Positions 56,806-64,000 of a stretch of DNA of 64,000 bases are shown in pieces (within the stretch, counting starts at the first letter, position 1; every line of letters begins with the position of its first letter). The stretch is from Agromyces salentinus. GTDB lineage: Bacteria; Actinomycetota; Actinomycetes; Actinomycetales; Microbacteriaceae. The notes beneath the pieces were generated by a model. It was not told where the DNA came from, searched no databases, and saw only the letters and a program-made list of their open reading frames with translations. The stretch lies in NCBI RefSeq assembly GCF_009749395.1, contig NZ_WBIR01000001.1:124001-188000 (forward strand), written 5' to 3'. Position numbers and translations under genes: made by a program.

Positions 56806-58563
56806 GCGGTCGGGCTCGGCCCGCACCCACTTGCGCGCGTCCCGCACGGCGTCGCGCACCCCGGCGCCGACCCACTCGGTCCCGCGAACGATGCCGTCCT
56901 CGCCCAACTCCTCCGCGAGGCCGGCGAGCTCGAGCTGCCGCATGACGCGCTCGCTGGAGACCACCAGCACGAGCCGCGACCGACGCTCGTCGAGGTCGCG
57001 TGCGTAGCGCTTCAGCACCTCGATCGCGGCGAACCCGAGCTGGTCGATGCCGCGCAGGCGCATCACGACCACGGCGCGCCGGGTGCGCTCGTCGACGGTC
57101 GGCAACTGCGCCTCGAAGTGCGGCGCGCTCGCGAAGAACAGGCTGCCGTAGGGCTGGAGCACGAGCACCCGGTTCGCTCCGACGTGATCGACGGGCGGGA
57201 GCTCGCGCATGCGCCCGTCCTCGACGAGTTCGAGCTGGCGCAGCCGCACCGAGTTCGACTGGTCGGCGACGAAGAGCACGATGCCGAGCGCCACGCCCAC
57301 GAGCACCGCGAACTGGAGCGGGATGATCAGGGTGAGCACGAAGGTGACCGCCATGATCGTCAGCGGGAAGGCCCCGGACCGGGCCACCGAGTACACCTGC
57401 GCCGGCTTGATGGTGCCGAAGCCGACCACGATCAGCAGCGCCGCGAGCGCGGGCATCGCGACGTACCCGACGATGCCGGAGAAGAGCAGCAGGGTGATCG
57501 CCATCACGGCGCCCGCGATGAAGAGCGACAGCCGGGTCCTCGCGCCACCCGCGACGGCGAGCGCGGAGGCAGACATCGACCCGCCGACGGGCATGCCCTG
57601 GAACAGCCCGGCCACGAGGTTGCCGGCGCCCTGCCCGATGAAGTCGCGCGAGGCGGGCACGGGCCGGCCGTCGGGGTTCGGGAACGCGGCCGAGACCGCC
57701 GCACCCTGCACGAGCCCGACGAAGGCGAGCGAGAGCGCCGGCACGAGCAGGAACAGCACGTCGTCGAGCACCGGCAGCACCGGTCCGGGCAGCCCGCGGG
57801 GCACGTCGACCATCTGCTGGATCGTCATGACCGGTGCATCGAACCAGGCGTCGAACGCCGCGGCGAGCGCCGACCCGATGATGATCGCCGCCACGAGCCC
57901 GAGCGACTTGAGCCTCGTGCGCTGGAGCCACAGGATGAGCCCAACCGTCACGAGGCCGACGAGCGTGGTCGGCACGTCGACGCGCCAGATGTGGGTGACG
58001 AGGTCGAGCGTTCGCACGACGCGGTTGGCGCCCTGGGCGTCGTACCCCGTGAAGTTCGACAACTGCCCGAGGATGATGTTCACGCCCACGGCGGTGATGA
58101 AGCCGGTCATGACCGCCGTCGGCACGAACCTCAGCAGGCGGCCGAGGCGCAGCACCCCGGCGGCCACCATGATGACGCCCGTCAGGATCGCGAGCGTGTA
58201 GAGCGCGCGATCGGGGTCGGGCCGGGTGTCGAGGCCGCTGTCCGCGACCACGAGGGACATCGCTCCGGTCGCCTGGACCGCCATGAACGCACTGCCGGTG
58301 GCGAACGCGGCGCCCACCATGCCGAACATGTAGCCGTAGAGGCCGGCGAGCGGGTTGACCCCCGCGAGCAGCCCGGAGGCCAGCCCGTCGGGCACGCTCT
58401 CGAGTCCGAGCACGAGGCCCGACGAGACATCCGACTTCAGCGTGCGCCGGTCGAACAGCCATCGAGCACGACGGATGCCGCCGGTGAGCGAGTCCCGGAT
58501 GCCGGACCAGGGCGTTCGGCCCGACCCGGATGACTCGGGCGAGCCGTCGCCGTCAGTGGCCAT
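56800..58563 (-). CDS. SulP-family anion transporter with STAS domain
   Basis: A 587-residue transporter: SulP motif LESVPDGLASGLLAGVNPLA at 54-73, PVGGSMSASALAVAGGARTR (conserved substrate loop), about 11-12 TM helices to residue 430, then a cytoplasmic STAS domain (VMRLRGIDQLGFAAIEVLKR). SulP proteins move sulfate, bicarbonate or organic anions. Its 5' end overlaps the AI-2E gene's 3' end by 11 bp. Confidence 0.92.
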   Translation of the reverse strand: MATDGDGSPESSGSGRTPWSGIRDSLTGGIRRARWLFDRRTLKSDVSSGLVLGLESVPDGLASGLLAGVNPLAGLYGYMFGMVGAAFATGSAFMAVQATGAMSLVVADSGLDTRPDPDRALYTLAILTGVIMVAAGVLRLGRLLRFVPTAVMTGFITAVGVNIILGQLSNFTGYDAQGANRVVRTLDLVTHIWRVDVPTTLVGLVTVGLILWLQRTRLKSLGLVAAIIIGSALAAAFDAWFDAPVMTIQQMVDVPRGLPGPVLPVLDDVLFLLVPALSLAFVGLVQGAAVSAAFPNPDGRPVPASRDFIGQGAGNLVAGLFQGMPVGGSMSASALAVAGGARTRLSLFIAGAVMAITLLLFSGIVGYVAMPALAALLIVVGFGTIKPAQVYSVARSGAFPLTIMAVTFVLTLIIPLQFAVLVGVALGIVLFVADQSNSVRLRQLELVEDGRMRELPPVDHVGANRVLVLQPYGSLFFASAPHFEAQLPTVDERTRRAVVVMRLRGIDQLGFAAIEVLKRYARDLDERRSRLVLVVSSERVMRQLELAGLAEELGEDGIVRGTEWVGAGVRDAVRDARKWVRAEPDRG

Positions 58564-59680
58564 CCTGCCTGGGGAAGATGACCTTCTCGACGATGATGAT
58601 GAGCGAGGCGGCCACGGGGATCGCGACGAGCGCGCCGAGCACGCCGCCGAGCGTGCCGCCCGCGACGGCGGCGATGACGACGAGCGCGCCCGGCACCGCG
58701 ACCGCGCGGTTCATGATGCGCGGGCTCAGCACGTACGCCTCGACCTGCATGTAGACGAGGTAGTAGATCGCGGCGACGAGGGCCGTGAGGGGCGACGCGG
58801 CGAGGCAGACGAGCGAGATGATCACCGCGCCGGTGAGCGTTCCGACGAGCGGCACCAGCGAGAAGAGGAAGGCGATGAAGGCGAGCAGGATGGGCGCGGG
58901 GGCCCCGATGATCGTCAGGAAGATGAGGCTCAGCACGCCGTTCACCGCCCCGAGCGAGAACTGGCCGATCACGTAGCGCCCGACCGAGCCGGTGATCTCC
59001 TCGGTGACCTCGCGGTAGCTGCCGCGCGAGCTCGCCGGGACGAACCGCACCGAGTAGCGCTTCATCGAGTCGAGCGAGGCGAGGAAGTACAGCGTCAGGA
59101 TCAGCACGATGGTCGCGCCGGTGAACCCGCCCGCGATGCCCGCCCCGACCGCGAGGATGCCACCGCCGAGGGTGCCGAGGTTCGCAGGGTCGGCGAGCCA
59201 GTCGCCGGCCGACGCGATCGCGTCGTCGATGGCGTGGTCGCCGCCGCCGAGCTGGTTCAGCCAGGCGACGAAGTCGCTGTTGAGCACGTTCGCGACGATG
59301 TCGTCCCAGTTGTCGACGATGATCTTCGTCTGCGAGACCACGATCGGCACGATCGTCGCGATGAGCCCGACGAAGATTCCGATGACGACAGCGATCACGA
59401 TCAGGATCGCCGCCCACCTCGGGAGGCTCCGCCGCTGCAGCCAGCTGACCACCGGGTCGAGGCCGAGGGCGAGGAAGAGCGCGAGGGCGACGTAGAGGAT
59501 GACCGTGCCGAGTTCTGCGACGATGCCGCCGAGCAGCAGGGCGAGCAGCACCCCGAGCGCGCCGACGAACCCGATGCGGAAGGAGCGGATCTTCACCTCT
59601 GGCGCCTGCACGGTGCTGTCGGTCGTGATCTCGGCAGCCGGCGCCACCTGGCGCGGGCGGGGGCGCGGTCGTCTCCACAT
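58553..59680 (-). CDS. AI-2E family transporter (PerM-like permease)
   Basis: A 375-residue membrane protein with about eight TM helices. SLDSMKRYSVRFVPASSRGS after the central pair and FSLVPLVGTLTGAVIISLVC are typical of the AI-2E/PerM family, whose best members export autoinducer-2 or sodium; most are unassigned. Overlaps the SulP gene and is probably co-transcribed with it. Confidence 0.9.
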   Translation of the reverse strand: MWRRPRPRPRQVAPAAEITTDSTVQAPEVKIRSFRIGFVGALGVLLALLLGGIVAELGTVILYVALALFLALGLDPVVSWLQRRSLPRWAAILIVIAVVIGIFVGLIATIVPIVVSQTKIIVDNWDDIVANVLNSDFVAWLNQLGGGDHAIDDAIASAGDWLADPANLGTLGGGILAVGAGIAGGFTGATIVLILTLYFLASLDSMKRYSVRFVPASSRGSYREVTEEITGSVGRYVIGQFSLGAVNGVLSLIFLTIIGAPAPILLAFIAFLFSLVPLVGTLTGAVIISLVCLAASPLTALVAAIYYLVYMQVEAYVLSPRIMNRAVAVPGALVVIAAVAGGTLGGVLGALVAIPVAASLIIIVEKVIFPRQDGH

Positions 59681-59854
59681 GGATGCGACGCTACGCGGTG
59701 GCGCGCCCGGGCGGAAGGATGCCGCGCCGTCGACTGGTTCCTCACCTGGTTAGCGATCTCGGGGCCGCGCCCCGACACGCCGATGGAATGAATCCCGCCG
59801 GGTCGCGTTGGCCTCTGGTGTGGCGGTCGAACGCGCCCGCACGAGAGGGGGAAC

Positions 59855-61297
59855 GTGACCGAGACGGCTGCCGTTGGATTCCGGTCGGAGCGCGGGCCCG
59901 TGCTCATCGCGGTGATGCTCGCGACGGGCCTCATCGCGATCGACTCGACGATCCTCGCCACCGCGGTGCCGTCGATCGTCGCCGACCTCGGCGGGTTCAC
60001 CCAGTTCCCCTGGCTGTTCTCGATCTACCTGCTGGCGCAGGCCGTGTCCGTGCCCATCTACTCCAAGCTCGCCGACACCGTCGGGCGAAAGCCGATCATG
60101 CTCATCGGCATCGGCCTGTTCCTCGTCGGCTCGGTGCTCTGCGGCTTCGCCTGGGACATGACCTCCCTCATCGTCTTCCGCGCGGTGCAGGGGCTCGGCG
60201 CCGGTGCCGTGCTCCCCGTGTCGATCACCATCACGGGCGACATCTACACCGTGCGCGAACGCGCGAGGGTGCAGGGCTACGTCGCGAGCGTCTGGGCCGT
60301 CTCCTCGGTCGTGGGCCCGACCCTCGGCGGCCTGTTCGCCGAGTTCGCCTCGTGGCGCTGGATCTTCTTCGTCAACATCCCACTCTGCCTCCTGGCCGCG
60401 TGGATGCTCCTGCGCGCCTACCACGAGTCGGTCACGCGCGAGCGGCACCGCATCGACTTCGCGGGCGCGAGCGTGCTGACGGTCGCCTCGACCCTGCTGA
60501 TCCTGGCGGTGCTCGAGGGCGGCCAGGCGTGGGCATGGCTGTCGTGGCAGTCGATCGGCGCCTTCGCGGTCGGCGCGCTGCTCCTCGTGGCGTTCGTGTT
60601 CATCGAACGACGGGCCGCCGAGCCGGTGCTGCCGCTGTGGGTGTTCTCCCGACGGCTGATCGTCACGACCTCGCTCATCTCGCTCGGCGTCGGCGCCGTG
60701 CTCATCGGGCTGACCTCCTACGTGCCCACGTTCCTCGAGGCGACCGCCGGAGCGAGCCCGCTCGTGTCGGGCCTCGCGGTCGCCGCGCTGACGCTCGGGT
60801 GGCCGATCGCCGCGAGCCAGTCGGGCCGGCTGTTCCTGCGCATCGGCTTCCGGCGCACCGCGCTCATCGGCCTCGCCGTGTCCGTCCTCGGGTCGGCGGC
60901 GCTCGTCGCGGCCTCCCTGACGCCGAACGTCTGGACCACGGCGATCGCGTGCTTCATCGTCGGGCTCGGGCTGGGCCTCGTGGCCTCCCCCACCCTCATC
61001 GCCGCCCAGTCGTCGGTGCCGTGGACCGAGCGCGGCGTGGTGACGGGCGCGAACATGTTCCTCCGCTCCATGGGCAGCGCCATCGGCGTCGCCATCTTCG
61101 GCGCCGTCGCGAACGGCGTCATCGCGCGCTCGGGGCTCGGCGAGCAGTCCCCGGTCGCGATCCACGGCGCGTCGACCGCTGTGTTCGTCGCCGTCCTCGT
61201 CGCCGCCGTGGCCACGATCGCGGGCGGCATCGCCATGCCGCAGGCGAACGTGGACGACATCGAGCACCGCCCGGTCGACCAGGCCGCGCAGGCCTGA
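59855..61297 (+). CDS. MFS transporter of the DHA2 (14-TM) type
   Basis: A 480-residue exporter: MLATGLIAIDSTILATAVPS (motif D1 of DHA2), KLADTVGRKPIMLIGIGLFL (motif A) and VVGPTLGGLFAEFASWRWIF (motif C), with about 14 TM helices. It likely extrudes drugs or metabolites by proton antiport. A GAGGGGGAAC Shine-Dalgarno precedes the GTG start. Its stop lies inside the first copy of a 65-bp-period repeat. Confidence 0.93.
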   Translation: MTETAAVGFRSERGPVLIAVMLATGLIAIDSTILATAVPSIVADLGGFTQFPWLFSIYLLAQAVSVPIYSKLADTVGRKPIMLIGIGLFLVGSVLCGFAWDMTSLIVFRAVQGLGAGAVLPVSITITGDIYTVRERARVQGYVASVWAVSSVVGPTLGGLFAEFASWRWIFFVNIPLCLLAAWMLLRAYHESVTRERHRIDFAGASVLTVASTLLILAVLEGGQAWAWLSWQSIGAFAVGALLLVAFVFIERRAAEPVLPLWVFSRRLIVTTSLISLGVGAVLIGLTSYVPTFLEATAGASPLVSGLAVAALTLGWPIAASQSGRLFLRIGFRRTALIGLAVSVLGSAALVAASLTPNVWTTAIACFIVGLGLGLVASPTLIAAQSSVPWTERGVVTGANMFLRSMGSAIGVAIFGAVANGVIARSGLGEQSPVAIHGASTAVFVAVLVAAVATIAGGIAMPQANVDDIEHRPVDQAAQA

Positions 61298-61474
61298 GCG
61301 CAGCGCGCGACGGACCCCAGCGGTCGAGAAACCCCCGGACGGAGGAGGCCGCGCAGGCCTGAGCGCAGCGCGCGACGGACCCCAGCGGTCGAGGAGCGCC
61401 CGACGGAGGAGGCCGCGTATCGAGACCGGCTGCGCAGGAGGTCTCGATACGCTCGCTGCGCTCGCTCCTCGACC
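61282..61474. repeat. direct repeat plus REP-like nested palindrome
   Basis: A 47-bp segment spanning the MFS stop (61282-61328) is repeated at 61347-61393. It is followed by nested inverted repeats: GGTCGAGGAGCG (61387-61398) with CGCTCCTCGACC (61463-61474), enclosing GTATCGAGACC (61417-61427) with GGTCTCGATAC (61440-61450). The GGTCTCGATACGCTCGC motif with its partner is a recurring intergenic palindrome in Micrococcales; here it separates two convergent genes. Confidence 0.85.
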
Positions 61475-61478
61475 ACCG

Positions 61479-62960
61479 TCAGCGCAGGGCCGCGGGCGGC
61501 ATGACCTCGCCCTCGAGGGTGCGCATCCATCGCACCCGGTGCTCGCGATACTCCGACCGCGTCGCGAACCGGTAGTGGTACGCGCGCACGCGCACCCTGG
61601 CCGGCGCCCGCCCGTCGAACGGATCATGGGCGAGCAGGCGCAGCGTCGCGGCATCCGCCTGCAGCAGCCGCAGCAGGAACATCTCGAACCACGGTTCCCA
61701 CAGGCGACCGAGCGGCAGGAACCACATGAGCCAGTCGAGGCGCAGGTGGTACGGCGCCCACTGCCGCGGAATCGCCCGCACGTCGCCCGGCTTCCCCTTG
61801 AACCCGTACTCGTGCCAGTCCTCGTCGAGCTCGACGCCGCCCTCGCCGCCCGGCACCTCGGTCGCCGTGCCCTCGACGACGATCTCGATGCGGCGCTTGG
61901 TCACCGTGCCGAACGCGCCGTAGGCGTTCACGAGCATCCACCGGTTGAAGCTCGCGTTCATGAGCTGCTGCCGCGAGACGAGGTTCACGAGCGGGCGCCA
62001 GCTGAGCACGAGGAGCAGGGCGGATGCCCCGAGCACGACGACGACCCACCACAGGGGGCTGCTCGCGGCATCCGCGCCCCCGCCGGCGGCGATCTCGGTC
62101 GGGATGACGGGGAGCATCGCGTGCCAGACCGAGTCGGGGATCGCCGCGGCGGCCAGCACCACCGTGATCCAGTTGAGCCACGCGAAGTTGCCCGTGACGA
62201 TGAGCCACAGCTGCGTGAGGATCACGACGGCCGAGGCGATCGCGCCGACGGGGACCGGCCCGATCCACGGCACGAACTGGAGGAACGGCACGACGAGCTG
62301 CGCCACGTGGTTGCCGAGCACCTCGGCGCGGTGGAACCAGGGCGGCAAGAGGTGCGCCTGCCGGCTGAGCGGCCCGGGCATCGGCTGGGTCTCGTGGTGG
62401 TACATGAGCGCGGTGAGGTCCCGCCACTCGCGCCCGCCGCGGATCTTGATCATGCCCGCGCCGAACTCGAGGCGGAACACGAGCCACCACACGGCGACGA
62501 TGATCGTGAGCGGCGGCGGCACCTGCTGCGAGCCGAGCAGCGCGACGGTGAAGAGCGCCTCGCAGAGCAGCATCTCCCAGCCGAAGCCGTAGAAGGTCTG
62601 GCCGACGTTCACGATCGAGAGGTACAGGAGCCAGGTCGCGAGCAGCACGACGAGCGGAACCCACGGCGGTCCGAGTTGCGGCAGGCCGAGCACGACGGAT
62701 GCCGCGAGCACGGCGCCGGTCGCGGCGACGACGATGAGACGGCGATCCGTGTAGCCCCAGCGGAACACGCTCGGGCCGCGCAGGCGCGACGCACGACGGA
62801 GCAGGTCGGGCACGGGGAGCAGCCCGTGCTCGCCGAGCAGCGGCCGGAACTGGTTCAGCGTCGAGATGAAGGCCACGAGCGCGAGCGCGGCCACCCCGCG
62901 CTGGAGCACCTCGCGGGCGACCTCGTAGTCGCGAGCATCGAACCAGCCGAACCAGTCCAC
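61479..62960 (-). CDS. lipase maturation factor family protein
   Basis: A 493-residue membrane protein with about ten TM helices and a conserved cytoplasmic tail: YGFGWEMLLCEALF, MIKIRGGREWRDLTALMYHH, then HHLRLDW-like PYHLRLDWLMWFLPLG and an about 50-residue basic end. This is the LMF1-like pattern; in animals LMF1 folds secreted lipases, in actinobacteria the role is unknown. Confidence 0.88.
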   Translation of the reverse strand: MDWFGWFDARDYEVAREVLQRGVAALALVAFISTLNQFRPLLGEHGLLPVPDLLRRASRLRGPSVFRWGYTDRRLIVVAATGAVLAASVVLGLPQLGPPWVPLVVLLATWLLYLSIVNVGQTFYGFGWEMLLCEALFTVALLGSQQVPPPLTIIVAVWWLVFRLEFGAGMIKIRGGREWRDLTALMYHHETQPMPGPLSRQAHLLPPWFHRAEVLGNHVAQLVVPFLQFVPWIGPVPVGAIASAVVILTQLWLIVTGNFAWLNWITVVLAAAAIPDSVWHAMLPVIPTEIAAGGGADAASSPLWWVVVVLGASALLLVLSWRPLVNLVSRQQLMNASFNRWMLVNAYGAFGTVTKRRIEIVVEGTATEVPGGEGGVELDEDWHEYGFKGKPGDVRAIPRQWAPYHLRLDWLMWFLPLGRLWEPWFEMFLLRLLQADAATLRLLAHDPFDGRAPARVRVRAYHYRFATRSEYREHRVRWMRTLEGEVMPPAALR

Positions 62961-63045
62961 CCGTTCAGGCTACGCCGCCCGGGAACAGGAAGACATGCCG
63001 CGCGCGTCGCCAGGACAGGCAGCGGCGCGGCGCGGCGTGCGGCGG

Positions 63046-63133
63046 TGCCTGTTCTCGCGCAATTTGGGCGCACCGGCACGGGGCCACAGCCCGGGCTGCC
63101 TGTTCTCGGGCAACGGTGCGCGCACCGGCACGG
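63046..63133. repeat. two-copy 36-bp direct repeat
   Basis: TGCCTGTTCTCG-(C/G)-GCAA...GCGCACCGGCACGG occurs at 63046-63081 and 63097-63133; an inverted GCCCGGGAACAGG lies at about 62977. The region then runs into CCGAC-rich DNA to 63212. No gene is supported in 62961-63212. Confidence 0.7.
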
Positions 63134-63212
63134 CGCCGCACGTACCCGGCGCCGCCGTGACCGACCGCCCGACCGGCCGACCGACCGGGCGGCCGACCCA
63201 CCGGCCGACCGC

Positions 63213-64000
63213 TCAGCGGATCCCGAACCGTTCGCGCAGCGCGAGCCTCGCCGCCCACCAGCCGTTCATGCCGTGCACGGCCGGCCCGGGCGGCGTCGCG
63301 CTCGAGCAGAGGTAGACCCCTGGCAGCGGCGTGCGCCAGGGCGCGGGCGAGACCACGGGCCGCTTGACGAGCTGCGTCAGCGTGAGCGCCCCGGCGGAGA
63401 TGTCGCCGCCGACGTGGTTCGCGTTGCGCACCGCCATCTCGGACGCCGACACGGACGCCGACGCGAGCACGAGGTCGCGGAATCCGGGGGCGAACCGCTC
63501 GACCTCGGCGGTGATGAGCTCGGTCGCGTCGAACGTCGATCCGGCGGGCACGTGCGTGTAGGCCCAGAGCACGTGCTTGCCCGCGGGCGCGCGGGTCGGA
63601 TCGAGCACGCTCGGCTGCGTCACGAGCACGTACGGATGCCGCGGCCCGTCGCCGACCCCGGGCTGGACGCCGCGGTGCACGGCGTTCTCGGCGGCCGCGA
63701 TCTCGGCCCGGGTGCCGCCGAGGTGCACGGTCGGCGCCTCGCCGACCAGCGGGTTCGTCCATGGCACCGGCCCGTCGAGCGCGAAGTCGACCTTGGCGAC
63801 GCCCGACCCGTACCGGTAGCGTTCGAGCGCCCGCCGGTAGCCGGGCGGGAGGTCGGCCTCGCCGAGCAGCAGCTGCGGCGTCGTGTCGAGCAGCACCACG
63901 CGCGCGTCGCGCACCTCGGCGAGTCGCTCGACCGGGGCATCCGTCACGATCTCGGCGCCCCGTTCGCGGAGTTCGTCGAGCAGGGCGTCGGCGATGGCCT
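63213..64000 (-). CDS. phytoene-desaturase-like FAD oxidoreductase, 3' part
   Basis: The C-terminal about 262 residues of an NAD(P)/FAD-dependent carotenoid-desaturase-type protein; the N-terminal FAD fold lies beyond the window. Visible features: VVLLDTTPQLLLG, YGSGVAKVDFALDGPVPWTN, VWAYTHVPAGS-like YTHVPAGSTFDATELITAEV, and the final GVYLCSSATPPGPAVHGMNG with NGWWAARLALRE, the usual FAD-binding end. The frame stays open to 64000. Function in carotenoid or other polyene oxidation is inferred from family only. Confidence 0.87.
   Translation of the reverse strand, partial: AIADALLDELRERGAEIVTDAPVERLAEVRDARVVLLDTTPQLLLGEADLPPGYRRALERYRYGSGVAKVDFALDGPVPWTNPLVGEAPTVHLGGTRAEIAAAENAVHRGVQPGVGDGPRHPYVLVTQPSVLDPTRAPAGKHVLWAYTHVPAGSTFDATELITAEVERFAPGFRDLVLASASVSASEMAVRNANHVGGDISAGALTLTQLVKRPVVSPAPWRTPLPGVYLCSSATPPGPAVHGMNGWWAARLALRERFGIR

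Overview
The window is high-GC DNA (about 70 %) from an actinobacterium. A dense field of short regulator/enzyme modules, a LytR-CpsA-Psr protein, many leaderless starts, recurrent GGATGCCGC/GCGGCATCC motifs and a GGTCTCGATACGCTCGC-type palindrome all suggest Microbacteriaceae, for example an Agromyces- or Microbacterium-like strain. No rRNA, tRNA, transposase, CRISPR array or phage gene was seen.

About 1-32 kb is an accessory-looking zone of small, frequently inverted transcription units. It holds small membrane proteins, a DUF1048-DrrAB-type ABC exporter, an HNH nuclease and an EEP phosphohydrolase, a cell-wall LCP protein, and many one- or two-gene modules. These modules pair a regulator (MerR, XRE, ArsR, HxlR, AraC, broken TetR) with a RibD_C/DHFR-like reductase, an SRPBCC (AHSA1) protein, an acetyltransferase, an aldo/keto reductase or a small permease. 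At least six genes here are broken: an epoxide-hydrolase-type alpha/beta hydrolase, a serine beta-lactamase-like hydrolase, a TetR repressor, an OsmC protein, an ArsR fragment and a GNAT. Several regulators have conspicuous palindromic operators, and one membrane-protein pair carries an 8-bp tandem repeat that could shift its reading frame.

About 32.6-36.4 kb holds a TetR/oxidoreductase pair, two lipoprotein/kinase genes (including thymidine kinase) and two SRPBCC/DUF1990 genes. About 36.4-44.9 kb is a carbohydrate-acid island. A leftward LacI regulator plus an M24-fold protein that lacks several metal ligands diverges from a rightward operon of SDR dehydrogenase, KdgD-type dehydratase/decarboxylase, enolase-superfamily enzyme and alpha-ketoglutarate-semialdehyde dehydrogenase. 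Together these match the oxidative uronate/aldarate route to alpha-ketoglutarate. An MFS exporter follows.

About 44.9-51.3 kb is a second, less characterised sugar island. A Gfo/Idh/MocA oxidoreductase diverges from a LacI regulator, which is followed by a second Gfo/Idh/MocA enzyme, a DUF993 protein and a sugar-phosphate isomerase/epimerase-like TIM barrel in a tight operon. LacI-type GGGAAAGCG operators lie in front of both arms.

About 51.3-64 kb holds an ABCB-type exporter, an Eis-like acetyltransferase, an animal-type haem peroxidase, a SulP/STAS transporter overlapping an AI-2E-family permease, a 14-TM-type MFS exporter, a lipase-maturation-factor-like membrane protein and the C-terminal part of a phytoene-desaturase-like FAD enzyme cut by the window end. 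Two structured repeat regions sit between convergent genes here (51.3-51.7 and 61.3-61.5 kb).

Start codons: at least a dozen genes have a TANNNT -10 box 6-8 nt upstream of ATG/GTG and no Shine-Dalgarno sequence, so they are probably leaderless. I used this to move several starts.
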